From positions 5,439,391 through 5,503,390 of the forward strand of contig CM052354.1 of NCBI GenBank assembly GCA_028551475.1: a stretch of DNA of 64,000 bases. The letters are read 5' to 3'. The stretch comes from Casuarina equisetifolia. Lineage: Eukaryota; Streptophyta; Magnoliopsida; Fagales; Casuarinaceae. The position numbers and the translations under genes are program-made. This document shows positions 46,508 through 58,249 of this stretch, piece by piece (within the stretch, counting starts at the first letter, position 1; each line of letters opens with the position of its first letter). The notes below the pieces were generated by a model. It worked only from the letters and a program-made list of their open reading frames with translations. It was not told the DNA's origin and made no database searches.

Positions 46508-46700
46508 TTATCTTTTTTTTACGAAAAGTCAAATATTACATATTATCAAAGAAAATATAATTGTTTAGTTACAATAGCTTTATTTAGGGAAAGAAAATTA
46601 TATTTGACAAATTCTAAAGCTTTTGCAAAAACTTATTATAAGTTATAGGCTTTATTTCCCTGATTGATGAAATTTTGCAAGCTTATTGAAGATAAAGTTA
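46508..46700 (-). mobile_element. LINE 3' tail, second copy
   Basis: Same fragment as at 19.4 kb, at the same place in the unit. It was therefore duplicated together with the unit rather than inserted twice. Confidence 0.7.
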
Positions 46701-47189
46701 TTTTTTTTGTCAGAAGAAGAATCTTACCTCTTTAAAAATATGATAACTCCTTTTGTTTTACATTTTGTTGTTTTCTTCTTCAATTCTTTATAATAAAGGA
46801 CATCTTTTCTTAGAAAAATTAATTGACAAGATAATAAAACTAATATACTTGGAAGGTTTTGTTACAAAGCTTTCATAACAACGGACTAGAGTAAAGAAAA
46901 TTTATTGAGAATAAACAATATTAAACTTGAAGCAACGAAGTCATATTTAGCTTGCTTAATTTACAAATTATTTACTAGTTCGGATTAATGGAGCTTTATA
47001 TTTGATGACTTCAATGCATCAAGTGTAATCAGAAGACATAAAAAAGAAAACTGCATTTTCATTATAATAGAATGAGAGTTTTGACTATGTTAATTCGCTT
47101 TCATTCAGTTCTTAGATATGTGAAGCAACCCTTTATTGATTTTAATCTTAAAATATGACTATACTGGACAATAAGATGCATTCCTTTTA

Positions 47190-47249
47190 GAAAATTTTTC
47201 ACCACCTCCTTCTCCGCTTCTTCAACCAACCTAAACCAGGACCACCACC
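47190..47249 (-). pseudogene. Detached 3' end of GRP-b copy 3
   Basis: The glycine-rich C-terminal coding part of GRP-b lies left of the solo LTR and is separated from the rest of the gene by 1.29 kb. The frame carries the same shift as copies 1 and 2 (reading GLGWLKKRR rather than glycine repeats). Confidence 0.7.
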
Positions 47250-47254
47250 ATAGC

Positions 47255-48545
47255 TGTTCGATGAAATCTAAATGTAAGTGAACATGTCGAACAAGTAATA
47301 TAATGATAAGAAAGATATCGTCCCACAGAGATTGGTGATTACTAGACCAACTAATTACTAACGGTGAATAACTCCTAGAATTTATCTAGCAAACCAAATT
47401 GATGGATGATAGATTAACTAACTAAGTCTAAGAAAACTTAATAAAAGAAATATGTTAGAGCATATGACTTCACCATAATTACTAGGTACTAATATTGATT
47501 ATTTATGCTTGCAAGAGAGATAATATCTATGTGATGGCGGAATTTCTTAATTTATTTACTATCCTATGTCTAGATATAGCAAACCTACTTAGTTCATTAA
47601 TTCACTATATCTCTATATGTGAATTGAAACAAACCAAATGCATTAGGATCTATGAATATTCCCAGTTTACACCAAAAGCCACACAAACAATATGGTATAT
47701 GTCTATCCATATTTAATTTATGGTTACATATTACAAGAAGCAACTGCATGCTATTTCCTGTCGGTCTTTAACATGCAAATCAAGTCATCTAAGTAGTAGC
47801 TAATCACCTAAAAGCATTAAACTCCGTAATATGTAACTTCACATAAATAAAATATCTTGCAAAACATAATAATCATAAGATTCATACCATCATAATTAGG
47901 TTATATCGTAGCTCTAACAAAAATAAACTAAAACATAAAGAAATAATGAAGAAGAATGATAATAAGAAATAAAGAAGGCATCTTGAATCCAAGAACAAGA
48001 AGTCTGTCACCCTTTTTGTCTTCTCTTCAAGAAAACCTTGAATTCTTGGCTTCTTTCTTGAGTTGTGCTCAATTTCCTCCTCCCTTTCTTTTGTCTCCTC
48101 TCTTCTCTTAAATAGGGTTTAGGTTTAGACCTATCTCCTATCCTAGTAGAATTAGGTTTTAGAGACTTAAAACAATTGGGTTTTAGAGACCTAAAACAAT
48201 TGGGTTTTAGAGACCTAAAACAATTGGGTTTTGAACTCCTAAATTAATTGAGACTTGAATTCCTAACATGACTGGGTTTTCTATTTAAATAGAAAATCCA
48301 ATAACAATAGAAAATCTAATAACAATTATCCAAAGCCTAAGCCCATCTTGACTTTCTTGATCTTGATATTACAATTTTGCCACACAATAAACATCAGGTT
48401 CTCTATGTTCATCCTTTTTCTCCTTGTGCTATAAAAACAAAACAAATTCAAATAAATAAGATGAGTTCAAATATTTTCTCATAAACATTGTATTATTTAT
48501 TGCCTAAAAAATAGGTAAAATAACTCTATAAAAATAGAGTTATCA
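47255..48545. mobile_element. Solo LTR inserted in GRP-b copy 3
   Basis: 1291 bases bounded by TG (47255) and CA (48545) and flanked by the 5-bp target duplication atagc (47250-47254, 48546-48550). The uninterrupted site accaccaccatagccacca occurs near 57943 and 20130. No coding sequence, primer-binding site or purine tract is seen inside, as expected of a solo LTR left by recombination between two LTRs. The right end carries a short hairpin (ctctataaaaatagag). Three 24-base repeats lie near 48.16-48.23 kb. Superfamily not determined. Confidence 0.85.
48157..48228. repeat. Three tandem 24-bp repeats inside the solo LTR
   Basis: Units ttttagagaccTaaaacaat-like starting at 48157, 48181 and 48205; the first differs by one base. 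Each contains a near-palindrome ttttag...ctaaaa. Confidence 0.85.
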
Positions 48546-48833
48546 ATAGCCACCACAGCTTCCTTCCCCGCCGCCTTCACCAACTCTGTGGACGCTTCCA
48601 TGATCAACATCTTGTCCACTAGGACCATGACCGTATGCATCACCATCTGTTTCTTCGCTTACATGAATGGCATGTTGTGCATCCAAAGCCGAACCTTTAC
48701 CTGTGATATGGCCGGCACCATATCCTAAGTAGAAATCTGGATCTTCATGGAGGAAGAGGGCTCTACTCGCAGAACTAATAACGAAAGCCAATGACACAAA
48801 GAGAAGAGCACTACGAGCAGGAAGCGAATGCAT
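48543..48833 (-). CDS. GRP-b copy 3: secreted glycine-rich ORF with new start and LTR-derived stop
   Basis: 96 residues from the ATG at 48833. The N-terminus (MHSLPARSALLFVSLAFVIS then SASRA) still predicts a signal peptide. The mature part includes HEDPDFYLGYGAGH, a linker with AIHVSEETDG, GHGPSGQDVDHGS and the end GEGSCGGY. Compared with copy 1, 20 bases (ttccttggttgctatcgggc) are missing, which deletes the ancestral start and joins an upstream ATG to the old frame. The stop codon TGA is formed by the first three bases of the solo LTR in minus sense. A TATA-like element (ATATACC sense) is at about 48856. It may still be expressed as a shortened protein, or be a relic. Confidence 0.5.
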   Translation of the reverse strand: MHSLPARSALLFVSLAFVISSASRALFLHEDPDFYLGYGAGHITGKGSALDAQHAIHVSEETDGDAYGHGPSGQDVDHGSVHRVGEGGGEGSCGGY

Positions 48834-48839
48834 GACTTC

Positions 48840-50555
48840 GAATTCTAGGGAATGGTATATCTTGGCAGCAGAGGGTGCTTCGCGTTAACATGTTGGGACC
48901 ACTATTACTGTTTTGCTGTCACCCCATTACAGTAATATTGCATAGTTTTTGGTCAAACACGGTGGAGCTCAGTGGAGTCACCACCAGCGTGAGACTCTAT
49001 TCCTTTCCCCCCGTTCCCTTTTACCTAATAGAAACATAACATTGCATAGTATTCGGATTCGATTCCAGAATAGGTCAACATGTGCAAATCCTATATTTGC
49101 CCTTAAAACGATTAAAAAGGAAGAAGCATGCTCACTGGTAACACTTGATCATCCATAGGAGGGCTAGACCCGGCTTTTAAATTTGTGCAGAAAACTGGAA
49201 CTGAGTCATGTTTGTCACATTTCGTTCTAGATTTAAAGGTTCTTTCTAACTGTTTTCGCCAGTGGCCAAGAACTCCGAGAACTGAAATAATATTTAAAAG
49301 AATTCTTAGTTTTGCCTTCCATCCTTCACTTTGAAAATATATAGTTTAACCAAGCAGAAAAAAGGAAAAAGAAAAAGAGGTGTACAAGGTTGAAAGCTTA
49401 CCTATAAATGCAGGCAATGTTTCTGTAAAAGCACACAAAGCTAGTTGTAGTTGATACATTCTATTAGAAAGTCCAAAATGCAATTCGAAAATGAGTGTGG
49501 AGGACATTTATTTGTTTAAATATTACCATTGATCATATCATTTTAATGTAGAACATCCATCTTTAATGCATTCCTTTGTGTAATTATCATTTATTTTAAA
49601 ATAAGAAAAGTCACAAAGGGTAGATTTTTCAGTATCATGTTGAAGACATATGGGTTGAAAAATAATTATGCAGTAACATACCATCTGACTCGAGCAATCA
49701 TTGTAATGTTTGTAAATGAATAGGAAGAGAGGAAAGGATCATTTCTAGATGAACCTAACACTAGTGCTTATATCCTCTAGCAATCACATGACCATAGATG
49801 TGAAGCAAAACCTAAAGACTTGTGTTAAGGTGTGTATCAATGCGCTCACACAAATTCTAACCATATGGATAGAGTACACTTTCAATGGTGCATTTTCTCT
49901 TTTAAAACTGTATTCTAAGTGATTTGTTGATTTGTATGACAAAATTTGTCTTAGTCTTTTTGGACAAAAATCATGGATTTGATCAAAATCATAAGATAAG
50001 GTCTCTTTTTCTTTTTCTTTTTAGACTTTTTACTTTAAACTCTAAACTATGGTATTGAAAGTTTTTCTACCATAGTTTTAATGGTCCACATGACATTCAC
50101 TGCTAGTATTTTGTAAATTTATTGAAATAATTTTAAAATATTGATCATATGTTTATGGGTTACAATGCTTTTGAAAGTTTGAGACAGATTTTGTCCTCTT
50201 ATAAAGTGTGATAGGTCCTTATAAATTTTCTATCCTATTCATGTTATCTTTTCCAGAAGAAGAATTTCACATAGATTAATAGACTATTTTTTTCTTTTTA
50301 TAATTATTTTCTTTCATTCTTCTTAAATAGAGGACAAAATATGAATTGTTTCACAGAAAAACTAACTGAGGAGATAACAAAAATAGATATACTAATAAGA
50401 TTTTTTTGTGAAGCTTTCAAAATAAAAAACTAGACCGCAAAATTTTGGTTGAGATTAAACTTAACTCTTGCTCTTCCGATATCTAGGGAGAGAATAAATA
50501 AAATTAAAAAAAATTTGGACGTGCTTATTTTTCAAATCAGTCAAAGTCTCTTGTA
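48840..50555. repeat. GRP-b to C1 intergenic block, copy 3
   Basis: Matches 58.25-60.04 kb throughout. It contains a diverged version of the 74-codon region near 49.75 kb that is not open, showing that the GRP-a and GRP-b upstream regions are themselves ancient duplicates. No gene seen. Confidence 0.8.
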
Positions 50556-51120
50556 CTCTTCCGGTCAACTGCGTCATGTATATCAAATTCCTTTCTACAC
50601 TTCAAGGTGCTTCTAATTGTTTTTCTCAGTAGCCTAGGAATCCTAGAATTGGAACAGTATGTAGAGAATTCTTAGTTTGTCTTTCATCCTTCATTACAGG
50701 AAACATATAACTTAGCAAAACAATAAAAAAGGAAGTGAAGTATAAGTTTGTAAAACCTAGTAATAATTGCCAGCAAAGTACCAGAAAAATGAGGGTCGAT
50801 CAAGAGTTTAGATAAATATCCAAGTATAAATTGCACAAAGGACAATCTTTTCACTGACTTGAAGACCCAGTTGCATAAATAAAGCTAATTGCAGTTGAAG
50901 AATTTCATTGTATGATTTTCATTTATCTTGAGATAGTAGGAATAGGAAAATATAGGACTTTTGAGTATGATATTTAGGATAGATAGGCTAGAAATTAATT
51001 ATACAGTAAGATAACAATTAAATCAAGAAATAATCCAACCATTGAAAACAAAAATTATGTTTCAATTGAAATGTCCAAGGACAAGTAGGAATATCTATCG
51101 AAAATAATAGTCCCTCTTGT
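50556..51120 (+). repeat. C1 3' end and C1-C2 spacer, copy
   Basis: Starts at aactgcgtcatgtatatcaa, which matches the last codons of C1 (7229 onward). The C1 cysteine exon is lost. It then follows 7270-7760 to the C2 acceptor position. No intact gene. Confidence 0.7.
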
Positions 51121-51633
51121 AGTGATGGGGTAGTTGGAGACCTTGTGAAAGGAAGTCCCACACTGGTCAAATAAGGTGAGGGCTTTGGCTTTATTAATTG
51201 AAAGTTTTCCCCTACTTATAATCAATTAGTTTTAGGTGGACAACTGGACCTCTTTCTTTAATATGATATCAGAGTCAGCTTGACCTTTAGTGGGCACACC
51301 TAATCCGTAAATGGGCCAATCCAACCAGCAAAAGGACCAAATTTGGATTGAGGGGGAGTGTGAAAGGAAGTCCCACACAGGTCAAATAAGGTGAGGGCTT
51401 GGCCTTATTAATTGAGAGTTTCCCCTCACCTATAACCAATTGGTTTTAGGTGGACATCTGAGCCTCTTTCTTCAATAGACCCAACGGTGAAGCAAACCCT
51501 AGAGAACTTTAGTGGAAGGCATACTGCAAGTGTGGGGAGGGATGGACTTGTGTCGTCTCCAAGACTGAAGGGCTTGAAGCGAGCAAGGCCTTCTTTGAGT
51601 GTGCTGGTGATTGCACCTGTACCCCTGAACGAA
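51121..51633 (+). pseudogene. C2 copy, interrupted by a TRIM-like element and frameshifted
   Basis: Exon sequence matching C2 (gatggggtagttggaga, then acggtgaagcaaacc, then tgcaagtgtggggaggga) is split by the 334-base insertion. After it, one base is missing in agtggaaggcat (C2: agtggaggagcat), shifting the CKCGEGWTC motif out of frame, and the C2 stop codon TGA is CGA. Non-functional. Confidence 0.85.
51144..51477 (+). mobile_element. TRIM-like miniature LTR element
   Basis: Two direct repeats of about 119 bases (51144-51263 and 51359-51477, both starting tgtgaaaggaagtcccacac) flank only 95 bases. Right after the left repeat comes tgatatcagagtc, close to the initiator-tRNA-Met primer-binding site TGGTATCAGAGC. 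Right before the right repeat is the purine tract ttgagggggag. Flanks are gacct (51139) and gaccc (51478), a 5-bp target duplication with one difference. The uninterrupted paralogue is at 7771-7800. The right repeat end (ATA) departs from the usual CA. Confidence 0.85.
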
Positions 51634-52141
51634 CTTCCCAAATGGGTGTCGATATGTAACTGCAGTGTGTATATTAGGGTGTGCATGTAATTCTGCCTTT
51701 ACGAATGATATATGCTTTCAATGGGCACTATGTCATGGGTCTTTGCTCTGGGACTTCATGAATAAGGCCTAATGAGGTTATGGAACTTATAGGACTTTAC
51801 TTGTGTTGTACTACATAAGCTAGCAGGGACTCTAGCTCTCTGGATTTGGCTTGTTTAGATATCCGTAGCAACCGCGAACCATTCTGCTGCACACTCTTAC
51901 ACCTGGTGACATTTTTTAGGCATAGAAAGTGTAACAGAGCTTGAGAAAATAATCTCATGGACAGTTCATAGGCATCAACCAAAAAGTCATCTTCCTCCAG
52001 GGCCCAAAACCTGTTACTGCGCAAAGTGGCATTAAACAGAAGGCTTGACAATTTAGATATTACGCTAGAAACTCCATTTTCCAGCTTTCACCCCTTTGCA
52101 GCTCCTTCAGATTCTAAGTCGGCGAGAAACCTGGACAAGAA

Positions 52142-52288
52142 ATGTATACCGTGAGTGGTGAAGGATGGACATGTGTCATCACTGGGATTGAGGGAGCTGA
52201 TGCTGACCAAAGCATTTTCAAATGTGGTGAAAATTACAACTGTGTCATGAATGTCAAATCCCTTTTTAAACCTGAGGGCGCGTTCTAG
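52142..52288 (+). pseudogene. Cysteine-rich gene C3, second copy
   Basis: A 48-codon frame opens at the ATG at 52142 with SGEGWTCVIT and FKCGENYNCVMNV. It keeps the WxC cysteine lost at 8.8 kb, but the first signature cysteine is serine and the CxC at the end is YNC. A promoter block precedes it near 51.83 kb, with the TATA degenerate here (tagatat). Probably inactive. Confidence 0.45.
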
Positions 52289-52299
52289 TTGTTTTTGTC

Positions 52300-55200
52300 A
52301 GTGGCAAGAACCCCAAGAACCGAAACAATACAAAGGGAATTCTGGGTTTGACCTTTCATCCTTCATTGTTGGAACGTACAGTTCAACCAAACAATAAAAA
52401 AGGAAGAGAAATAGAAGGTCGCAAGTTTAGTTATAGATGGCTGCAATGACAATGAGGGCCTGTCAAAAGTATAGTTAAATGATCAAGCAATTCACTTTGA
52501 CAGAACAGTTGCACACACGAAGTAATTGCACTTGATGCATTCCATTGTATAATGTTCATTTATCTAACTTGGAATGGAGAAGATAGAACTTCAATATGAT
52601 TTTGAGGACAAATAGAATAAATATGCAGCAATATAGCAGTTGAATCAACTAATCTTTGTATCACTGAAAATAAAAAACATGCTTGAAGGTGTATAACTGT
52701 TAGTGCTACTATTTTTATGCAAGTAAACGGTTTAGTTGAGGTAGTGATACGAAATATTAGATATAAAAATAAAGGAAAGGTAGAAAGTGGGTAGGGAGAA
52801 AACTAAAAACTTATGGAGGTGTGTTCTCCTTTTAATGGGAATAGATGTTTTATTTTTGTTTATGAAACATTAAGAGGCTTTTTTTCCCTCGAATGAAACA
52901 ACTTTCTATACTTGTTTTTGTTTATGAATATTTTCGTGTTTCACTTTATATGTAATTTTAATGCTTTTGAGAACAATTAAGTTCTCAAGAATTTAGGAAT
53001 ATAATAGGGTCCAACAACATTTATCTCATCCCAAGCACCTATGATTTCCTTACCATACTTTGACCAAATTATACATATGCTTTAAATCATGAAATTTAGC
53101 TCTTAAATGGTAGCACTGAGTCCCTATGAGTTTCATTTTTTAGTTGAAAGTATCCTATAACTTTGGCTTTAAGATTATTTGAGACTTACCTACTCCATAA
53201 GTCATAGTTCAAACCATTTAGAACCTTATCATTTGGTGCAATTTTGAAAATGTCATTTGGTGAGAAGAATAATAGGTCACATAGAGGGTTTTGATTATGA
53301 TTTGTATACGTAATTTGTGTTCGAAATAGAGTTATTAAAGGTTTGGGATAAAAGGCATGGTGTGAATTTCTATAGGGTTTTCTAGAAGCGGCGTTTTCTT
53401 TTAATTTCCTTGAAGACTAAACTGTACCCCCGTATAAGATAAATTCTCGGAGTAAAGGTCTCACTTGAAAACGACCAAAAAGACAGCAGCCTTTTTCCTA
53501 TCGTGATTCCAGCAATGTCCTTCCAATTTCCACAACCAAACAAAATGGATTTTGGCAAGAAACCTCGACTCCAATGAAGACTTTGAGTTAGATTCAAGAG
53601 CTAAAAGATGATACACTTAAAAGTGACACTTTAGAGAGCCAAAAAGCACCAATTGTTCTAACAAGAATGCAAACAACTGGTCCTAAGATGTGGAAAATTC
53701 TTCAAGGTTGTCTTGCTTGATACCATGAAGAATAGTAGAGAAAATATCTCAACTAATCATAGCTAATGTGAAACACAAACAACAAAACACAAGAACGATT
53801 GAAGAAAGCCTTCAGGCTGATTGCAACTATTAGCACTTCCAATAGGTTATCCAGAATATGACGAAGACAATGTCTTTTGGTGAACCCTCACTTCCAATAG
53901 GAGTGCACACCAGCACTTGAGATTGGCCAATTAGCGATGAACCCTGCTGAATTCCAACAAAAGGAATAATATATTCTTTATTTCTATATCTTAAGTTGAT
54001 TTAGAATTAGTTCAAACATAGAAAGTGTAAATGCATGTTAGAAATAACCACATAGAACGCTCAAAACATATAATATGTTAAAACTCAAAAAGTAGTTGAA
54101 CAAAAATAGTGTTTGGCAATTGGGCATGTTTTAATTTTTTTCAAATTAGTTAGAGTTTCTTGTGTGATTTTGGTCAAAATGTTCAATATCACTTTCTCTT
54201 TTGTGTTTAGCAGTTGGGCACCAAAGCTAAACAAAATGATATGAAATCAAACCCACGGTTTAAAAATTATAATGAGTGCTAATCTCATAATCTCTTTGTG
54301 TTATTTTGGTTAAAATGTTTGATATCTTAGTCTCTTTTGTATGTAGCAGTTAGGTTCTAAAGCTAAACCAAATGATATGAAGTCCAACCTATGGTTTAAA
54401 AATTACTATAAGTGTACGTTAAAATAAATTTATTAAAAAATTTATCACTTAAAATCAAGACTTTTAGTTTTAATCAATCACAACATCATGAATTATCAAA
54501 GCAGAGTACTTGTGGTTAATTGCACTAACTTTAGATATTGCTTCACAGATAGGGCATCTTTCAGCAATTGCATGATTATCCAACATAAGATTTCATTTTC
54601 TCCGGGAAGACACACTCCACTTGTTGCTTAATTCTCACACGAATGTAATGCGTAATTCTTGCCAAAGTGAGGAAGGAGCATACGCATTTGACAAGTCGCC
54701 AGCTCCCATTGCTTGTCCCAGGATATGGCATGTACAGACTGATTGAGTGGACAATGCAAGGAAATCATTTCGACTTCATATTCATAAATAAACAAAAAGA
54801 ATAGTGGAGAGGCTGTGCATGCCTCTTATTTTTATGAAAGCGGATAACAGTAGATGATCCCACAAGGTTAAATATTCCTACAAAGTTCGAGTAAGATGGG
54901 AGAATTCCATGTTTTTGTTGCGAAAGACATTTCGAGGGGTCCACTACCACGGTGCAGCAGTCGGGTTAGCCTTCTCTGGAAGAGGAAAATACTTTTTCGC
55001 GTAGTCCACCTTGACTTATATGGACATTGAAAATACTTCATATATTGTGTAAAAATAAATGACCGAGTTTTTCATTATTCAAATGTCATTTAAAAATTTT
55101 ATTAACCAAGAAAAATCAATTATTTTATTCAATTTTCAGATATAATTAGGTATATTAATATAATATTCCGAATTCATATTTGTATATAAATGTTTTCATA

Positions 55201-55790
55201 AATATTATTTCTTTATATCAATGGGGTGTGTTAAAATATAATGCTGTAAAGTATCATAATGTTACATAATTCTTTTTAAAAAATGACAATTTTTGACTCT
55301 TGATTTGGCGTTGTGATATAATTGATAGTAAGCTTGCCTCCAACAAATCAAATAGTAGGCCTTGTTTAGCAAGAGCAAAAGCTATATAATACTTTTGGCT
55401 AATGCATTTGTTATTCAATATGTAATTATTATTAGACACGTTATCTTTTGTCTTAAAAGAACTATTTGTACCCTTTGTTTATCATGAGGATATTATTCCT
55501 TTCGTAATCATGATAAAATTATATACTTTTTATATCCATAGTCATTAAGATAATCATGACAAGGCACATATTAAACTTAGTTTGGTATGACTTCCACAAG
55601 TCATTTACTAATTTGGTTTAATGGAATTTGAGATTTTGTTGACTTCAATGCATCAAGCATAATCAAATAACACAAAAAGGAAAACTACATTTTCATTATA
55701 ATGAGATGTGACTTTTGTTTACATTCATTGGTAGTCATTCAGTTCTTAAATATCAAAAGCATTACCTTATTGATTCTAATATTATTTTAT
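52300..55790. repeat. C3-to-GRP-a spacer, copy 5
   Basis: Collinear with copies 3 and 4, no large insertion. ~136-bp repeats near 54.15-54.42 kb; LINE target site uninterrupted near 54.82 kb. No gene seen. Confidence 0.87.
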
Positions 55791-55792
55791 AT

Positions 55793-56259
55793 TCATATTG
55801 GAGGAAAACGCATTCCTCTTGGAAATTGGAGTCTTAAATGAGCGTAACCGCGATGTGTACCACCCTTTCTGCCTCCACTTTTTTCTCCATATCCACCCCC
55901 ATTTGCACCACCTCCTTTTCCGCTTCTTTGACCAACACCTCCTACAGCAGGACCACCACCAGGGCTTCCTCCACTGCCGCCTCCGCCAAAACCGTGGACG
56001 CTTCCATGATCAACGCCTCGTCCACTAGGACCACCACTGTATCCAGGACCATCTGCTTCTTTGCCTAAATGAACGGCAACTCCCGTGTCAGGACCCTTAG
56101 GATGGCCAGGACCACGACTACTAGGACCACTTGTTAAAGCTCGATGCACTACGTGGACCTTTTGATCTTCATGGGTGAAGAGGGCTCTACTAGTAGAAGA
56201 AATAAGGAAAACCAATGACACAAAGAAAGGAACACTGGGAGTTTTGTTAGGTAATTATG
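55793..56259 (-). pseudogene. GRP-a copy 5, promoter and start codon deleted
   Basis: The coding body is intact and very like copy 3, including the GYAHLRLQFPRG extension. At gttttgttag/gtaattatgg the sequence jumps to DNA that lies 270 bases further upstream in copy 3. ATG and TATA are thus gone. The remaining internal ATG would start inside the signal peptide. The joint carries TTAG, present at both ends in copy 3. Confidence 0.85.
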
Positions 56260-57890
56260 GGCTGCCACGAAGGTTAAGCTTCTGTGCTGCCTTATGTATT
56301 TATGCTTCGTTGGTGTAAGCTTAATTTGTAGGATATCAGCACATTTTAAAGGGTGAGGATATAACTTGTCATTTGTACTTAACTAGAGTATTGTTAATAG
56401 GTTTCGTCTGGTTTTGATTTTAATAAAAGTTGTTGGGGTAAGACCATTTCCCAAAAAGAAAAAAATAAATAACTAGAAGAAAAAGAAGAGAAACGTGCAA
56501 GGTTGACAGCTTAGTTATAAATGTGGGCAATGTATCCTTCGAAAGCACACAAAACCAATTGAAGTTCATACATTCTATTAAAAAGCTTAAAAATTAATTC
56601 AAAAACAAGGTTGAGGGACATTATTGTGTTATTAATAATATCAATAATTATATCATTTCAATGTAAAGAATTCATCCTTAACCAATTCCATCATCTAATT
56701 ATATTTATTTTAAGAGGCAAAGGTTGAAAAAGATAGAATTTTTAAGATAGATGGGCTGGAAAATAGTTATGCAATAACATAACCATTGACTCAAATATTT
56801 CATGTAGAAACAAAAATATACTTGAATTCATACTATCCATAGATGAATTGGAGGAGGGGAAAGGATTATCTGTAGATGAACCTAATACTAATGCTTATAT
56901 TTGATTGCAATCATGCAACCATGGAGGGGGACCTAACTATGAAGCAAACCTACAAACTTGTGTGGAGGTGCATGGTGCAAGCGTGGGAGGTTTGTACAAT
57001 GGCGTGCTTATATAAGGTCTGCTTGTATGGATTGTGTCCACCTTCGATGGAGCATTATGTCTATTTTACAACTATTTTTCAAGTGACTCTATGATTTAAC
57101 AAAATTGTTGGTGAAGATCAAGGATTTGACTATAATTATAACAGAAAGTTTTCTTTTGAACTTTGAACAATGGTATTAAAAGTTCTTCTATTATAGTTTT
57201 AGTGGTCTACATTAAACTCCTCTTCTAGTATTTTATAAAGTTATTGAGATGATTTTAATATATTGATTTTATCATTATGGTAACTTTGCTTTTGGAAGTA
57301 TGAGACACATTTTATACTCTCAAAAAGTGTGATATGCTTACAAAAAGTTTATATTCTATTAAAAGTGATCTTTTTCAAAAGAAGAATCTTTCCTTTTTGA
57401 AAAATAGGCTATCTCCTTTTGTTTTTCATTTTGTTGTTTCCTTCATTTCTCTATAAATAAAGGATAACATATGAATCTTTTCTTAGAAAATTTAATTGAT
57501 GCTTAGAAGATTTTGTTTAATTTAACTAAACATACTTAGAAGGTTTTGTTACAAAACTTTCAAAACAACATACTAGAGTAAAGAAAATTTACTCAAAACA
57601 AACAATATTAAACTAGAAGCATTGAAGTCATATTTAGCTTGCTTGGTACAACTTTAAAAATTATTTATTAGTTTGAATTAATGGATCTTTATATTTGATG
57701 ACCTCAATGCATCAAGTGTAATTAGAAGACATAAAAAAGAAAACTGCATTTTCATTATAATAGGATGAGACTTTTGACTATATTAATTCTCTCTCATTCA
57801 GTTCTTAGATATGTGAAGCAACCCCTTATTGATTTTAATCTTAAGATATGTTTATATTGGACAATAAGATGCATTCCTTTTAGAAATTTT
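56260..57890. repeat. GRP-a to GRP-b intergenic block, copy 5
   Basis: Matches copies 1 and 4 but lacks the LINE tail near 57.37 kb and holds the empty site of the truncated LINE near 57.53 kb. The 74-codon frame (56876) is frameshifted after WRCMVQA. No gene. Confidence 0.82.
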
Positions 57891-57894
57891 TTCA

Positions 57895-58240
57895 CCACCT
57901 CCTTTTCCGCTTCTTCAACCAACTTAAGCCAGGACCACCACCATAGCCACCACAACTTCCTTCCTTCCCGCCTTCACCAACTCGGTGACGCTTCCATGAT
58001 CAACATCTCGTCCACTGGGACCATGACCGCATCCAGCACCATCTGTTTCTTCGCTTACATGAATGGCATCTTGTGCATCCAAAGCCGAACCTTTACCTGT
58101 GATATGGCCGGCACCATATCCCAAGAAGAAATCTGGATCTTCATGGGGGAAGAGGGCTCTACTCGCAGAACTAATAACGAAAACCAATGACACAAAGAAA
58201 AAAGCACTACGAGTTTCCTTGGTTGCGATCGCGCAGTGAG
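57895..58240 (-). pseudogene. GRP-b copy 4, start lost and frameshifted
   Basis: The body reads SASRALFPHEDPDFFLGYGAG, AIHVSEETDG and GHGPSGRDVDHGSV before a one-base loss (ggtgacgc against gtggacgc) throws the glycine-rich end out of frame. The ancestral ATG position reads ATC (near 58229-58231). The upstream ATG at 58249 opens a different frame. Confidence 0.8.
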
Positions 58241-58249
58241 GGAATGCAT

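Larger units (their letters stand above)
45060..47190. repeat. GRP-a to GRP-b intergenic block, copy 4
   Basis: Collinear and very similar to 17.90-20.09 kb, including the LINE tail. No gene other than the doubtful 74-codon frame. Confidence 0.82.

Noticed and set aside
47255..48545. MITE or Helitron instead of a solo LTR
   Set aside because: No long terminal inverted repeats and no TC/CTRR ends; TG...CA ends with a 5-bp target duplication fit a solo LTR best.
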